Below, one piece after another: positions 1-7,339 of a stretch of 35,288 bases of DNA. The notes under the pieces were generated by a model that saw only the letters and a list, made by a program, of their open reading frames with translations, did not search any database and was not told the origin of the DNA. The stretch comes from Bdellovibrionales bacterium (lineage in GTDB: Bacteria > Bdellovibrionota > UBA2428): assembly GCA_018266335.1 (NCBI GenBank), contig JAFEAR010000147.1, positions 1 through 35,288 on the forward strand, read 5' to 3'. Position 1 is the stretch's first letter, and every line of letters begins with the position of its first letter. The translations under genes and the position numbers were made by a program.

Positions 1-33
1 GATGTCGACAAATGGAAAGCTTTTGGTGGGTGA
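1..33 (+). CDS. Possible 3' end of an upstream gene (partial)
   Basis: Frame 1 is open from the window edge and ends at a TGA, encoding only about ten residues (DVDKWKAFGG). It stops 9 nt before the next start codon, a spacing typical of an operon. Ten residues are too few to identify a product, so this could be chance. Confidence 0.3.
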   Translation, partial: DVDKWKAFGG

Positions 34-42
34 GGAGAACTT

Positions 43-474
43 ATGAAAAATATAATTTTTGGATTACTTTTGACTTCTGTAGCTGCTCAAGCAAACTTGC
101 GTTCGGAGGAGGTTCACTGTTTTCTTGACCGTTCTGCATCCAAGGTCAAATCTCAAAAAGAAAAATTGCCGATATCGGAAGTTAAGGCATTCTCTATTCA
201 TTTTTTTGAGGACAAAGGATCGGTGGTTATCCAAACGGATGCTTACCTTGTCTCCTATCCAGGAATTCCCTTGGCCAGTCATGTAGAGCTGAATAATATT
301 AAGCTGACGGAAAAAAGCCTTATGGCCGAAGTTCGCTGGCTTACTCCTGATCGCGACACGAAGTATTTGACGTTTGTTGTAGAACTCGAAAATAATCGAG
401 GCATAGTTTACGACAAAACCGATATGGATGGACCCAAACAGGACTATGTCGCTGTTTATAAGTGTTCTCGTTAG
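43..474 (+). CDS. Small secreted protein, two-cysteine family
   Basis: I do not recognise the family. The 143-residue product starts with a Sec signal peptide (about residues 1-17, cleavage after AAQA), so it should act in the periplasm or outside the cell. The mature part has one Cys near its start (EVHC) and one three residues from the end (YKCSR), with alternating hydrophobic stretches between them that suggest a beta-rich fold closed by one disulphide. The start is supported by a GAGGAG Shine-Dalgarno just upstream. It heads a cluster of similarly built secreted proteins on the same strand. Confidence 0.8.
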   Translation: MKNIIFGLLLTSVAAQANLRSEEVHCFLDRSASKVKSQKEKLPISEVKAFSIHFFEDKGSVVIQTDAYLVSYPGIPLASHVELNNIKLTEKSLMAEVRWLTPDRDTKYLTFVVELENNRGIVYDKTDMDGPKQDYVAVYKCSR

Positions 475-518
475 TTCCGCCTGAGCTGAAAAATTAACTG
501 GTAAAGAGATTTTGTTTT

Positions 519-992
519 ATGATTTCGAATTATCGTTTTCGATTGTGTGCATTGATGTTGGGTTTTTCGTCGTTAGCCTTTGCCAATGCGCGTAAGCCCG
601 CCTCGCATGAGGGAGGAGATGTGGGCGACGGTGCTAATCCGGTAACTCTGGTATGTTCGGCCCGCATTCAGAACCAAAAACAATCTATTTCGGTGCGGCT
701 CGATGCTGAAGGTAAAATTGTTTATTGGAAGAAAAATCAAATTGCTCAGGCCGAGAAAACCTCAATCTTTGGACGCCTAGCGGGAGATGTCGAAGAGGAA
801 GGTTACGAGTACATTCACTCTTTTCAGGCCCCGAACGGTTACAGCATTCTGCAGGCGGGCACCACGGCTGACGAAATCAGCATCGGGATACACAGCGACC
901 ACAAAAAAGGTTTTTATGCTTACAAGGACCTCGGCTCCGGAAATGGTAATTCCAAGGTTCCTCTGACTTGTGTCGCGCGGGGCGAAATATGA
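519..992 (+). CDS. Small secreted protein, two-cysteine family
   Basis: Unrecognised family. The 157-residue product has a signal peptide (residues 1-22, ending in SLAFA), then a short His/Gly/Asp-rich segment (HEGGDVGDGA), and a probably beta-rich domain bracketed by Cys residues (LVCSAR near the start, PLTCVARG near the end). The layout matches its neighbours, and the GGDVGDGA segment recurs in the degraded gene immediately downstream. Its TGA stop overlaps the ATG of that pseudogene as ATGA, so the two were once translationally coupled. A purine-rich AAAGAGAT lies upstream of the start. Confidence 0.8.
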   Translation: MISNYRFRLCALMLGFSSLAFANARKPASHEGGDVGDGANPVTLVCSARIQNQKQSISVRLDAEGKIVYWKKNQIAQAEKTSIFGRLAGDVEEEGYEYIHSFQAPNGYSILQAGTTADEISIGIHSDHKKGFYAYKDLGSGNGNSKVPLTCVARGEI

Positions 993-1430
993 CTTTTCGG
1001 ATTCGGACGTGCCTGTTGATATTGAACCTTTCTTCGGTGGCAGTGGCCAGGGGCCGAGTGCCAGCTTCCACGCACGGAGGACAGGAGGAGATGTGGGCGA
1101 CGGCGCTCTGCGAAGCGTGTTGAGTTAAAGATTGAAACCAGACTTCGAGCGGGAGACGGCAGAGATTTGGGCCGAGCTTCAAGCAGATAATGGTCTGGGG
1201 CCTTTAATTTTTGGTGGTATCGCGAAGGAAAGGTCTATCCGGAGGGAATGGTTCGGCTACCCAAAACTGGCGGGTTGCGCGCAAAATTATATTTCGTTTT
1301 GCGGTCTAACTTTAGCCAAGCAAGCGTTATCGAAGAGGCGCAAGATGACACCGTGCGATTTCATAGTTTTGTGTGTGTCAAAACGATTCCTAGCGACGGC
1401 GTCAAAGAATTAGTATCTGAATTTGCGTAG
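989..1430 (+). pseudogene. Degraded paralogue of the neighbouring secreted proteins
   Basis: Reading from the ATG that overlaps the previous stop gives a signal peptide (MTFRIRTCLLILNLSSVAVA) and then PASTHGG. The frame is then lost near 1080. The next frame supplies GGDVGDGA, as in the gene before it. Near 1108 the reading moves to a third frame, which runs to a TAG at 1428 with one internal TAA at 1188. That last frame contains FNFWWYREGK and ends in RFHSFVCVKT, which resembles FKVWYYGSG and DFHSFDCWVS in the next gene. Two frameshifts plus one nonsense codon indicate an inactivated copy. Sequencing error would have to occur three times to explain it. Confidence 0.7.
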
Positions 1431-1448
1431 TTTGGTCCGAAAGCACGA

Positions 1449-1454
1449 TAAAAT
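1449..1454 (+). promoter_or_regulatory. Candidate -10 element (leaderless start)
   Basis: TAAAAT ends exactly 6 nt before the ATG at 1461, and no Shine-Dalgarno is present. Transcription would start at or next to the ATG. No convincing -35 hexamer is visible. Confidence 0.45.
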
Positions 1455-1460
1455 TGGCCC

Positions 1461-1976
1461 ATGACTAAATTCATACTTTTCATGTTGGGCGCCTCTCTTT
1501 CGACTTTTGCCGTGGCAAAATCCAAAGTGCGAGCCCCTGCTGCAAACTCACATTTGGCCAATTTATTGGAATGTCGCTCAGTGAGTTCCATTCAACTTAT
1601 GGAGATTCAGGCCGAAGTTCGTGCTGACAAGAGCCTAGCTAATTTTAAAGTCTGGTACTACGGAAGCGGAGAATCATCGGGAGGCAAAGACGTAAAGTCG
1701 GTCGGATTTAAAGAAGTATCCAATGTGAATGCTATTTTTAAAAATTATGCCGATGGTGTTCCTAGCGGATACAAAGTGCGCGGGAAGGCCATGTCGGGTA
1801 AAGCGCTGCGCTACGTGATTGAAGAGGGTTATTTAGAATTTATTGTCCGGCCCGACTTTACGGAAAGCAGCGGTGACGAACCCAAGGAAGCGCGGTTGAT
1901 CGATACCGATCGCGATTCGCCCGTGGACTTCCACAGTTTTGATTGCTGGGTATCCTCTGGATACGCCAGCACTTAG
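1461..1976 (+). CDS. Small secreted protein, two-cysteine family
   Basis: Unrecognised family. The 171-residue product has a signal peptide (about residues 1-19, ending FAVA). Mature Cys residues lie at LLECRS and at FHSFDCW near the C-terminus, the same plan as the genes at 43 and 519. The FHSFxC ending is shared with the pseudogene just upstream, so the two are probably tandem duplicates. The ATG lacks a Shine-Dalgarno and sits 6 nt after a TAAAAT hexamer, suggesting a leaderless message. It converges on the LysR-type gene with only 5 bp between the stop codons. Confidence 0.8.
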   Translation: MTKFILFMLGASLSTFAVAKSKVRAPAANSHLANLLECRSVSSIQLMEIQAEVRADKSLANFKVWYYGSGESSGGKDVKSVGFKEVSNVNAIFKNYADGVPSGYKVRGKAMSGKALRYVIEEGYLEFIVRPDFTESSGDEPKEARLIDTDRDSPVDFHSFDCWVSSGYAST

Positions 1977-1981
1977 ATATT

Positions 1982-2830
1982 TTATTTCTTAAGGTCGAGT
2001 TTAGACAAAAAGATTTCCGCTCCTTGGGTTAGAACGCGCCCTTTTTGATGAAGCGATATTAGGCGATAGGGCCAAGTTTTTATAGGTAATTCGATGACTT
2101 TGAGTCGGCGAGAGGAAATGTCTTCTCGGACTACATAGTCTGGAAGATAGGCTATGCCGGCGCCCCCAAGACACATCTGACGTAAGAGTTCCCAGCTAAA
2201 GGCTTCAACTCGAAACGAAAATCGATTTCCAAGTTTGCGCTTTAGGTATCGGACTTCGTCTTTGTGCTCCCGTGCAATCATCACTTTGAGGGGTGAGACT
2301 TCAAAATTTGTTTTTGATGGGGCTACCAAGACAAAGCTGCCGCTTTGGAGTCGTGTCGATTCAAAACCGTCGGTGTCTTCATCGTCGACTAACAACCCCA
2401 GCTCGGCTTCGCGTGAGCGCAAATATTCTTTGACTTGATTTGAGTCGCCAAGAAAAAGTCGAATGGCCAAGTCGGGGTAGGCTTTGGCCATGAAAACCAA
2501 AGGTTTCGAAGCTGCAGTAAGAGCAAGACTGTTCGTGGTGGCAATGGTTAGCGTTCCAGAAACACGGTCGGACGTGCGCTTCACTTGAGTCTTCAGATTG
2601 TCGACAGCGCCGAAAATTGTTTGGCATTGGCCAAACACGGCCTGTCCCGCTTCCGTTAACTCAAAACGATTTCGCTTATGATGAATGAGTTTTGATTCTA
2701 AACTCGCCTCTAATGATTTAATGGCCTGGCTGACTGCGGATTGCGTGACCGCGTGAATGCGTGCGGCCTCTGTTATTGATCTTAATCGTGCGGAATCGAA
2801 GAAATATCTCAGTTGGTATAGATTCATCAT
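1982..2830 (-). CDS. LysR-type transcriptional regulator
   Basis: The 282-residue protein has the family layout. An N-terminal winged helix-turn-helix (about residues 1-60) includes LRYFDSAR-like helix 1 residues and the recognition-helix stretch AVTQSAVSQAIKSLE. A periplasmic-binding-protein-like effector domain follows (about 90-280). LysR regulators are cytosolic and usually control a divergent gene and themselves in response to a small ligand, which cannot be read from the sequence. Here the divergent neighbour is the small secreted protein at 2955, with an AT-rich 124-bp intergenic region between them. The protein starts with two consecutive Met codons, either of which could be used. Confidence 0.93.
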   Translation of the reverse strand: MMNLYQLRYFFDSARLRSITEAARIHAVTQSAVSQAIKSLEASLESKLIHHKRNRFELTEAGQAVFGQCQTIFGAVDNLKTQVKRTSDRVSGTLTIATTNSLALTAASKPLVFMAKAYPDLAIRLFLGDSNQVKEYLRSREAELGLLVDDEDTDGFESTRLQSGSFVLVAPSKTNFEVSPLKVMIAREHKDEVRYLKRKLGNRFSFRVEAFSWELLRQMCLGGAGIAYLPDYVVREDISSRRLKVIELPIKTWPYRLISLHQKGRVLTQGAEIFLSKLDLKK

Positions 2831-2901
2831 AAGTTTTTTTACTTATATATATAAAAATATTGAATTTTACTATTGTGTTTTGTTTGGGATAGCCGGGGGA
2901 T

Positions 2902-2941
2902 CGCGAAGCTATGGGTCGCGATGGTCGCGATCTGCTTCGCG
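2902..2941 (+). promoter_or_regulatory. Stem-loop abutting a Shine-Dalgarno
   Basis: CGCGAAGC (2902-2909) and GCTTCGCG (2934-2941) are a perfect 8-bp inverted repeat. Its loop contains two tandem copies of GGTCGCGAT (2914-2922, 2923-2931). The 3' arm ends one or two bases before the GGAGGAG Shine-Dalgarno of the gene at 2955, so folding could alter ribosome access. Function is inferred from position only. Confidence 0.4.
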
Positions 2942-2954
2942 CGGAGGAGATGTT

Positions 2955-3353
2955 ATGAAGCGATCGCTGTTTTTGGGTTTAGGCGTTGTTGCATTGTTTG
3001 CAAAGGCGCAGGCGGAGCCCCAAGGATGCATGAACTTGCACCCCTACTCGGTATTTGAAAGTTGCGAAAAGCTATCCCAGGTTTGTTTTAAAGGACCCCT
3101 TGCTGCTGAAGCGATGCTTCCTGATCAATTAGTGCTGCGGTCGGTCGATTCTTCGAAGAATGAAGAGTTCAATTTGAGTTTTTGCGGAACTTCGGCACCC
3201 AGCGACGTTGACTACTGTCTCTATCGTTCCCCTGAAAATTCCGTGGAGCTTCAGGTCGAAGTTGAAAGCTCTGCAGGCGTATTTACTCCGGCTGGATTTT
3301 TGCACTACCGTGCCGCAGGCGCCTCGGAAACCTGTCTATATAAAATTGAATAG
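2955..3353 (+). CDS. Small secreted cysteine-rich protein
   Basis: Unrecognised. The start chosen is the ATG with GGAGGAG placed 5 nt upstream. The reading frame extends further 5' but without a signal peptide or Shine-Dalgarno. The 132-residue product has a signal peptide (about residues 1-20, ending AKAQA) and a mature domain with six Cys (GCM, ESCEK, QVCF, SFCG, YCLY, ETCLY). The last Cys lies a few residues from the end, as in the two-cysteine proteins upstream. It is divergent from the LysR-type gene and may be its target. Confidence 0.75.
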   Translation: MKRSLFLGLGVVALFAKAQAEPQGCMNLHPYSVFESCEKLSQVCFKGPLAAEAMLPDQLVLRSVDSSKNEEFNLSFCGTSAPSDVDYCLYRSPENSVELQVEVESSAGVFTPAGFLHYRAAGASETCLYKIE

Positions 3354-3372
3354 TTTGGGAGCGTTATTCAAG

Positions 3373-3855
3373 ATGAAGACACTAATGGCTTTGGCAACTT
3401 TTATTGGGGCTTTGGCTGCTCATGCTTCGTCGCCTTATTGCGATGAGGAGTCGACCTGTTTTGTGTCCATGAGTGATTGCTCGGCTGGTGGCTTGGCGTG
3501 GGGGCCGCTTGGATACTATGCGCTTCCGCGGCCGACCTATGTGGCAACGTCAATGCGTGCGAGTAGCTACGCTACCGTGACGGTTCGTAGTCACATGGTT
3601 TGTGTGGCTCAGAATGGTACCCTTGCGCGCTATTCCAAAAACAGCACGCGAGAGGTGTCTATGGGCCAGGGCGCACTGGTGAGTCTAGGGCGCGAATATA
3701 CGGTTAGCTATGACGATGTCTCCGTAACCAATATTCGGGATGTCGCACCCGAGGCTATTCAGGCCGCGGAGCAAGCCGCCATTGAAAGCTGCAAGCGTAA
3801 ATTTGATTCTGTTCGTGAGGGACAAATTCAGAGTCTAGGAGGAGTCTGTAAGTAA
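3373..3855 (+). CDS. Secreted cysteine-containing protein
   Basis: Unrecognised 160-residue protein. The chosen ATG gives a clear signal peptide (MKTLMALATF...LAAHA), whereas the frame upstream of it merely overlaps the previous gene. The mature part begins with closely spaced Cys residues (SPYCDEESTCF, SDCSAGG), has a central beta-rich stretch with Cys at HMVCVAQ, and ends in an Ala/Glu-rich helix with two more Cys (IESCKRK, GGVCK). It lies 19 bp after the previous stop, so the two are probably co-transcribed. A short hairpin without a T-run follows the stop. Confidence 0.75.
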   Translation: MKTLMALATFIGALAAHASSPYCDEESTCFVSMSDCSAGGLAWGPLGYYALPRPTYVATSMRASSYATVTVRSHMVCVAQNGTLARYSKNSTREVSMGQGALVSLGREYTVSYDDVSVTNIRDVAPEAIQAAEQAAIESCKRKFDSVREGQIQSLGGVCK

Positions 3856-3884
3856 CAGTTAAGCCCTGGGGAGGGCATTGAAAA

Positions 3885-3960
3885 TGGCTCGCTGGGCAGG
3901 ACTCGAACCTGCGACCCGGTGATTAACAGTCACCTGCTCTACCGACTGAGCTACCAGCGA
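3885..3960 (-). tRNA. tRNA-Asn (GTT)
   Basis: On the minus strand the sequence folds as a standard cloverleaf: acceptor TCGCTGG/CCAGCGA, D stem GCTC/GAGC, anticodon stem GGTGA/TCACC with loop CTGTTAA (anticodon GTT, plus-strand 3925-3927), and T arm GCAGG-TTCGAGT-CCTGC. The discriminator is G and the 3' CCA is encoded in the DNA (3885-3887). Confidence 0.97.
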
Positions 3961-3980
3961 ATTCAAAAGAACGAGGCTTC

Positions 3981-4009
3981 GATTTAACCAAACAATTTCA
4001 AAAGCTCAA
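3981..4009 (-). promoter_or_regulatory. Possible promoter for tRNA-Asn
   Basis: On minus, TTGAGC (4004-4009) and TAAATC (3981-3986) are separated by 17 bp and lie about 20 bp upstream of the tRNA. The -35 falls inside the 3' end of the upstream gene. Readthrough from the recR operon is an alternative. Confidence 0.35.
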
Positions 4010-4522
4010 GGCCCATTCGAGGCCTTCGGCCAGGAATCGTTCAGAATTCGTGACTCGCCGAACCTGCTCAAAATGCCTTTGGGCCCATTCCACGAGGGCC
4101 AGCTCTTCGAGGCTGTCTTGGCCCGGGAGCCCCACCAAGTTCACCGGCTTTAGGCGGGCTTCGCCGGCGACTTTAAGCCGCAGCCAGGCCCTGGAGTCTG
4201 CTTCCTGAGGGGACATCCAGAAGAAAAAGGAGTCGCCCAGGTCGAGAATCTGCGGATGATCGAGCAAATCTTCGAGAAGCACGCCCATAGCGGCCACGCG
4301 CATATCCAGGCCTGCCCGCTGCCCCAAGGTAAACGAGTTCCAGTAGCGCACGGAGCCTTCGGGGAACTTGGCCGCTGCCAAATGGAGTTTTTGGCCGGCC
4401 CCCAAGTCCGAGGTGAGTTCAAAGCTCAAAGCTTCGAAGAGTTCCTTGAGTCGATCCAGCGACGGAGCAACGATGACCACCCGATCAATAATCTGGCCCA
4501 ATTCAGCAACAAGGTGACTCAT
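3998..4522 (-). CDS. Unrecognised cytosolic protein in the recR operon
   Basis: I do not recognise the 174-residue family. It has no signal peptide or membrane segment. It looks like an alpha/beta protein with an early hydrophobic strand (IIDRVVIVAPS) and Leu-rich helices (DRLKELFEALSFEL, MGVLLEDLLDH). It begins 2 nt after the recR stop, so it is almost certainly co-transcribed and possibly translationally coupled. Its only clue to function is that placement in a DNA-replication and repair operon. Confidence 0.75.
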   Translation of the reverse strand: MSHLVAELGQIIDRVVIVAPSLDRLKELFEALSFELTSDLGAGQKLHLAAAKFPEGSVRYWNSFTLGQRAGLDMRVAAMGVLLEDLLDHPQILDLGDSFFFWMSPQEADSRAWLRLKVAGEARLKPVNLVGLPGQDSLEELALVEWAQRHFEQVRRVTNSERFLAEGLEWALSF

Positions 4523-4524
4523 GG

Positions 4525-5139
4525 TTATTCAAAGGCCGTTCGGTGCAATAGGGCGTTTTCGAGTGTGGAGGGGTCTAGGTACTCCACGGCCGAGCCCGCC
4601 GGTAATCCCATGGCAGTGCGTGTGAGTTTGAGCGTGGATCCCTCCATGCGCGCGTTGAGATGATCGCGAATAAAGAGGGCCGTAGCGTCGCCCTCGATAG
4701 TGGCGTCAAAGGCGAGAATTAATTCCTGTGTGTTTTCGCGCGCCACACGTTCAAACAACGAGCCCAGGCGAATTTGCCCCGGGCCCACTCCGCTCAGGGG
4801 CGAGAGCAATCCCTGCAGAACGTGGTAGCGCCAATTGTGCGCTTTGAATTTTTCGAGCGCCAGCACGTCGGGCGCGTCGCGCACCACGCACAAGCGCGTT
4901 TCGGTGCGGTTAGAATCGGTGCACAACGGACAGTGCCCAGCATCGGCCCAGAAGTGGCACGTGGGACAAAAACTAACCTCCTGTCCTACGGCTTCGAGTG
5001 CCCGCGTAAACGCCGCCATGCGACCGCTGCCGCCGCGCAAAAGGGCGACGGCATAGCGGAGAGCGGTTTTTTCGCCCACGCCGGGGAGCTTAGACATCTC
5101 CCCCACGAGCGCGCGTAAACTGCTGGGCAAAAGTTGCAT
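4525..5139 (-). CDS. recR: Recombination mediator RecR
   Basis: RecR acts with RecF and RecO to load RecA on gapped single-stranded DNA during recombinational repair. The 204-residue product has the family's usual length and order: an N-terminal helix-hairpin-helix (KLPGVGEKTALRYA, about 17-30), a C4 zinc finger (Cys58, 61, 70, 73), a Toprim domain (about 80-175) and a C-terminal Walker-B-like region. It starts 3 nt after the ybaB stop, in the conserved dnaX-ybaB-recR order. Confidence 0.97.
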   Translation of the reverse strand: MQLLPSSLRALVGEMSKLPGVGEKTALRYAVALLRGGSGRMAAFTRALEAVGQEVSFCPTCHFWADAGHCPLCTDSNRTETRLCVVRDAPDVLALEKFKAHNWRYHVLQGLLSPLSGVGPGQIRLGSLFERVARENTQELILAFDATIEGDATALFIRDHLNARMEGSTLKLTRTAMGLPAGSAVEYLDPSTLENALLHRTAFE

Positions 5140-5142
5140 GGT

Positions 5143-5490
5143 CTAGAACATCCCCGCCAATCCGGGCGGAATGACTTTGCTCATTTCGGAAGCGACCATT
5201 TGCTGCGACTGCTGAATGGCGTCGTTGATGGCCACTTTGAGCATGTCGGCCAGCATGGCCGTATCGTTGGGGTCGACAATTTCTTTGGACACTTCGATGC
5301 CCAAAATTTCTTGCTTGCCGTTGATTTTAATTTTGATGCGGCCGCCAGCACTGTCTACGGACATTTCGCGTGCGCCGAGCTTTTCTTGCATGCTCTTCAT
5401 TTCGGCCTGCATTTTTTGCGCCTGGGCCATGAGGTTCCCCATGCCACCGCCGCCGCCGAATCCACCCATTCCACCTGGTCCCTTCATCAT
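5143..5490 (-). CDS. ybaB: YbaB/EbfC family nucleoid-associated protein
   Basis: This family forms small dimeric DNA-binding proteins associated with the nucleoid. The 115-residue product has a Gly/Met-rich N-terminus (about 1-18), then the family core: a helix NLMAQAQKMQAEMKSMQEKL, beta strands containing AGGRIKIKINGKQEI, and a C-terminal helix with AINDAIQQSQQM. Its ATG overlaps the dnaX stop (ATGA), and recR follows 3 nt after its own stop, so the three genes form one translationally coupled unit. Confidence 0.95.
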   Translation of the reverse strand: MMKGPGGMGGFGGGGGMGNLMAQAQKMQAEMKSMQEKLGAREMSVDSAGGRIKIKINGKQEILGIEVSKEIVDPNDTAMLADMLKVAINDAIQQSQQMVASEMSKVIPPGLAGMF

Positions 5491-7139
5491 TTCACCCCTT
5501 TTCCGCCTCGCGGAGCGCGTTCGTCCTCGAGGATTTTAGTTTCGGTTATTGTGGCTTCAAAAATTTTTACGGCCGATTTAATGGCGTCGTGTTCGCGCGC
5601 GAGGGTGCGTTTGGTTTGCACCTGGTCTTCACGTGGAGGGGCGTCTTCTTTTTTTTGCGAGGCATCGAGTTCTACAACGGCCTTGCCCACTCGGTAGGCC
5701 ACCTTCAGTAGTTCGAGGCCATCGTTCGAGGACAATCGTTTGCCGGCAAAGTCCGGCTTCGCGCGTGCATACACGGTGCCATCGCGTACTTCGATGCCCA
5801 GCAAGCTCTGCACCACGGGCGTCCAGGCCGGTTTGTGCATGCGAATGTAATCTTCCAGCACTGCGCGGCCCGTGCCACTCGGCGCCGGCGCAGCGGGAGC
5901 CGTGGGGGCCGCAGCCGGTGCGCTCGCTGTGGGCGTCGGCGCAGAAGGAGCAGATGCGCGAGGCGCAGCGGGCGCGCTGCTAGCGCGCGGAGTGAAAGTA
6001 GGTGCGGGGCTGCGGGTATTATCTTGCGGGGGCGATGCGGTGGGAGCGGCGCCTACCGGGCGCTGCAAGCTAAGTTTCGCGACCAAGGCCTCTACCGTAA
6101 TGGCCGCGTTGATGTTGGTGTTGAGCGAAGCCTGCGTGCGCAGGGCGAGTTCCATGGCGCGTACAATTTCGTCGGGCGCTAGGGCCTGGCAAAGATCGGC
6201 GTAGAGCGCATCTTGATCGGGATCGGGCAGGCGGCTTTCGCCCGTGAAGGCGCGGTAGTGCAAATCGCAGAGCGAATCGACCAATCGGCCCAGCAAAATT
6301 TTAGGATCGGTGCCCTTGTTCAGAATGCTCGTGGCGCGTTTGAGGGCGCCGGGAGTGTCGTGCGTGCCAATGGCGCGGAGCAGATCGAACATCGATGAGC
6401 GTTCGAGCAGGCCCAGCGCCTTTTCCAGGCGAGTGGTTTCTAGATTCTTGCCGCAGAAGGCGAGGGCTTGGTCGAGCAGCGACTGTGCGTCGCGCAAGCA
6501 GCCTTCGGATTCCGTGGTGATGATGCGCAATGCGCCCTCTTCGAAGGCAATGCCTTCGGCCTCGCACACGCCGCGCAGGTTAGCCATCATGACGTCCTGA
6601 GGAATTTTGCGGAAGTCAAAGCGCTGGCAGCGCGACTGAATGGTGGCGGGAACCTTGTGCAGTTCCGTAGTCGCAAAAATAAAGATTACGTGCGGAGGCG
6701 GTTCTTCGATGGTTTTGAGGAGCGCATTGAAGGCCGCGGTCGAGAGCATATGCACCTCGTCCACGATGTACACGCGGTAGCGGCCAATGTTGGCGGAGTA
6801 GTTTACGTTTTCGCGCAGGTCGCGAATGTTATCGACGCCCGTGTTGGAGGCCGCATCGATTTCGAGCACGTCCATGCTGGAGCCGTTGTTAACGGCCTCG
6901 CAGGCGGCGCATTTGTTGCACGGTTCAAAGTCTGCGCCCAAATCCAGACAGCGGAGTGCTTTGGCAAAAATACGGGCAGCCGAAGTTTTGCCCACTCCGC
7001 GGGGGCCGGTGAACAAATAGGCCTGCGCTTGGCGTTGGGTGCGAATTTGGTTTTGCAGGGTCACGCTGACGTGTTCTTGCCCGACCAAATCGGCAAAACG
7101 CTGCGGCCGATACTTTCGAGCAATCACTAAATACGACAT
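5487..7139 (-). CDS. dnaX: DNA polymerase III subunits gamma/tau
   Basis: DnaX is the ATPase of the clamp loader that places the sliding clamp on primed DNA. In the 550-residue product I see Walker A GPRGVGKT (45-52), zinc-binding Cys64/74/77/80, Walker B IVDEVHML (about 125-132) and the sensor SRC (169-171). An Ala/Pro-rich linker runs from about 365 to 425, followed by a C-terminal domain. The length is between E. coli gamma and tau. A run of eight A's in the coding strand (plus-strand 5649-5656) falls in the last 50 codons. No Shine-Dalgarno is seen; TATAAC lies 9 nt upstream of the ATG. It follows the SRP RNA gene by 27 bp. Confidence 0.97.
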   Translation of the reverse strand: MSYLVIARKYRPQRFADLVGQEHVSVTLQNQIRTQRQAQAYLFTGPRGVGKTSAARIFAKALRCLDLGADFEPCNKCAACEAVNNGSSMDVLEIDAASNTGVDNIRDLRENVNYSANIGRYRVYIVDEVHMLSTAAFNALLKTIEEPPPHVIFIFATTELHKVPATIQSRCQRFDFRKIPQDVMMANLRGVCEAEGIAFEEGALRIITTESEGCLRDAQSLLDQALAFCGKNLETTRLEKALGLLERSSMFDLLRAIGTHDTPGALKRATSILNKGTDPKILLGRLVDSLCDLHYRAFTGESRLPDPDQDALYADLCQALAPDEIVRAMELALRTQASLNTNINAAITVEALVAKLSLQRPVGAAPTASPPQDNTRSPAPTFTPRASSAPAAPRASAPSAPTPTASAPAAAPTAPAAPAPSGTGRAVLEDYIRMHKPAWTPVVQSLLGIEVRDGTVYARAKPDFAGKRLSSNDGLELLKVAYRVGKAVVELDASQKKEDAPPREDQVQTKRTLAREHDAIKSAVKIFEATITETKILEDERAPRGGKGVK

Positions 7140-7166
7140 TCGTGTCCCGTTATAAGAGAATTAAGT

Positions 7167-7264
7167 GGGGTCCGACTGATCCTGCCAAAAGCCACCTCCG
7201 TTACCGTTGCTCCCTTCCGGGCCTGGCGGGGTTGGCGGAAATAAACTCGCAGGGGTCAAACCCC
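7167..7264 (-). ncRNA. ffs: Signal recognition particle RNA (small bacterial type)
   Basis: This is the RNA partner of Ffh in co-translational targeting of membrane proteins. The minus strand contains the conserved apical domain GCCAGGCCCGGAAGGGAGCA with its GGAA tetraloop. The ends pair as a long hairpin: GGGGT with ACCCC, GAC with GTC, and CCTGC with GCAGG. This gives a roughly 98-nt 4.5S-type RNA without an Alu domain. The predicted 5' end falls exactly where the upstream promoter predicts. SRP RNA next to dnaX-ybaB-recR also occurs in Bacillus. Confidence 0.9.
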
Positions 7265-7270
7265 AGGGAA

Positions 7271-7299
7271 GCTATAACTGAGAACCGTCAGGGTTTCAA
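7271..7299 (-). promoter_or_regulatory. Sigma-70-type promoter of the SRP RNA
   Basis: On minus, TTGAAA (7294-7299) and TATAGC (7271-7276) are separated by 17 bp. Six nt after the -10 comes the GGGG that begins the predicted SRP RNA (+1 at 7264). Confidence 0.85.
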
Positions 7300-7339
7300 A
7301 ATAAGCCCACTCGGGCTAGGAAGGTATTTTTCCGTATTC

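Noticed and set aside
2757..2954. Longer start for the secreted gene at 2955
   Set aside because: It would overlap the LysR-type gene and bury the signal peptide; the Shine-Dalgarno is directly before 2955.
3863..3876. GCCCT-GGGG-AGGGC hairpin as a terminator after the secreted gene or tRNA
   Set aside because: The stem is only 5 bp and there is no T-run on either strand.
5649..5656. Run of eight A's in the dnaX coding strand as a programmed frameshift or slippage site for gamma/tau
   Set aside because: It lies only about 50 codons from the end, so slippage would change only the tail. No stem-loop or internal Shine-Dalgarno typical of the E. coli signal is evident.
5134..7130. Several long plus-strand open frames opposite dnaX, ybaB and recR
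   Set aside because: They are antisense shadows with Arg/Ala-rich compositions and no recognisable domains.
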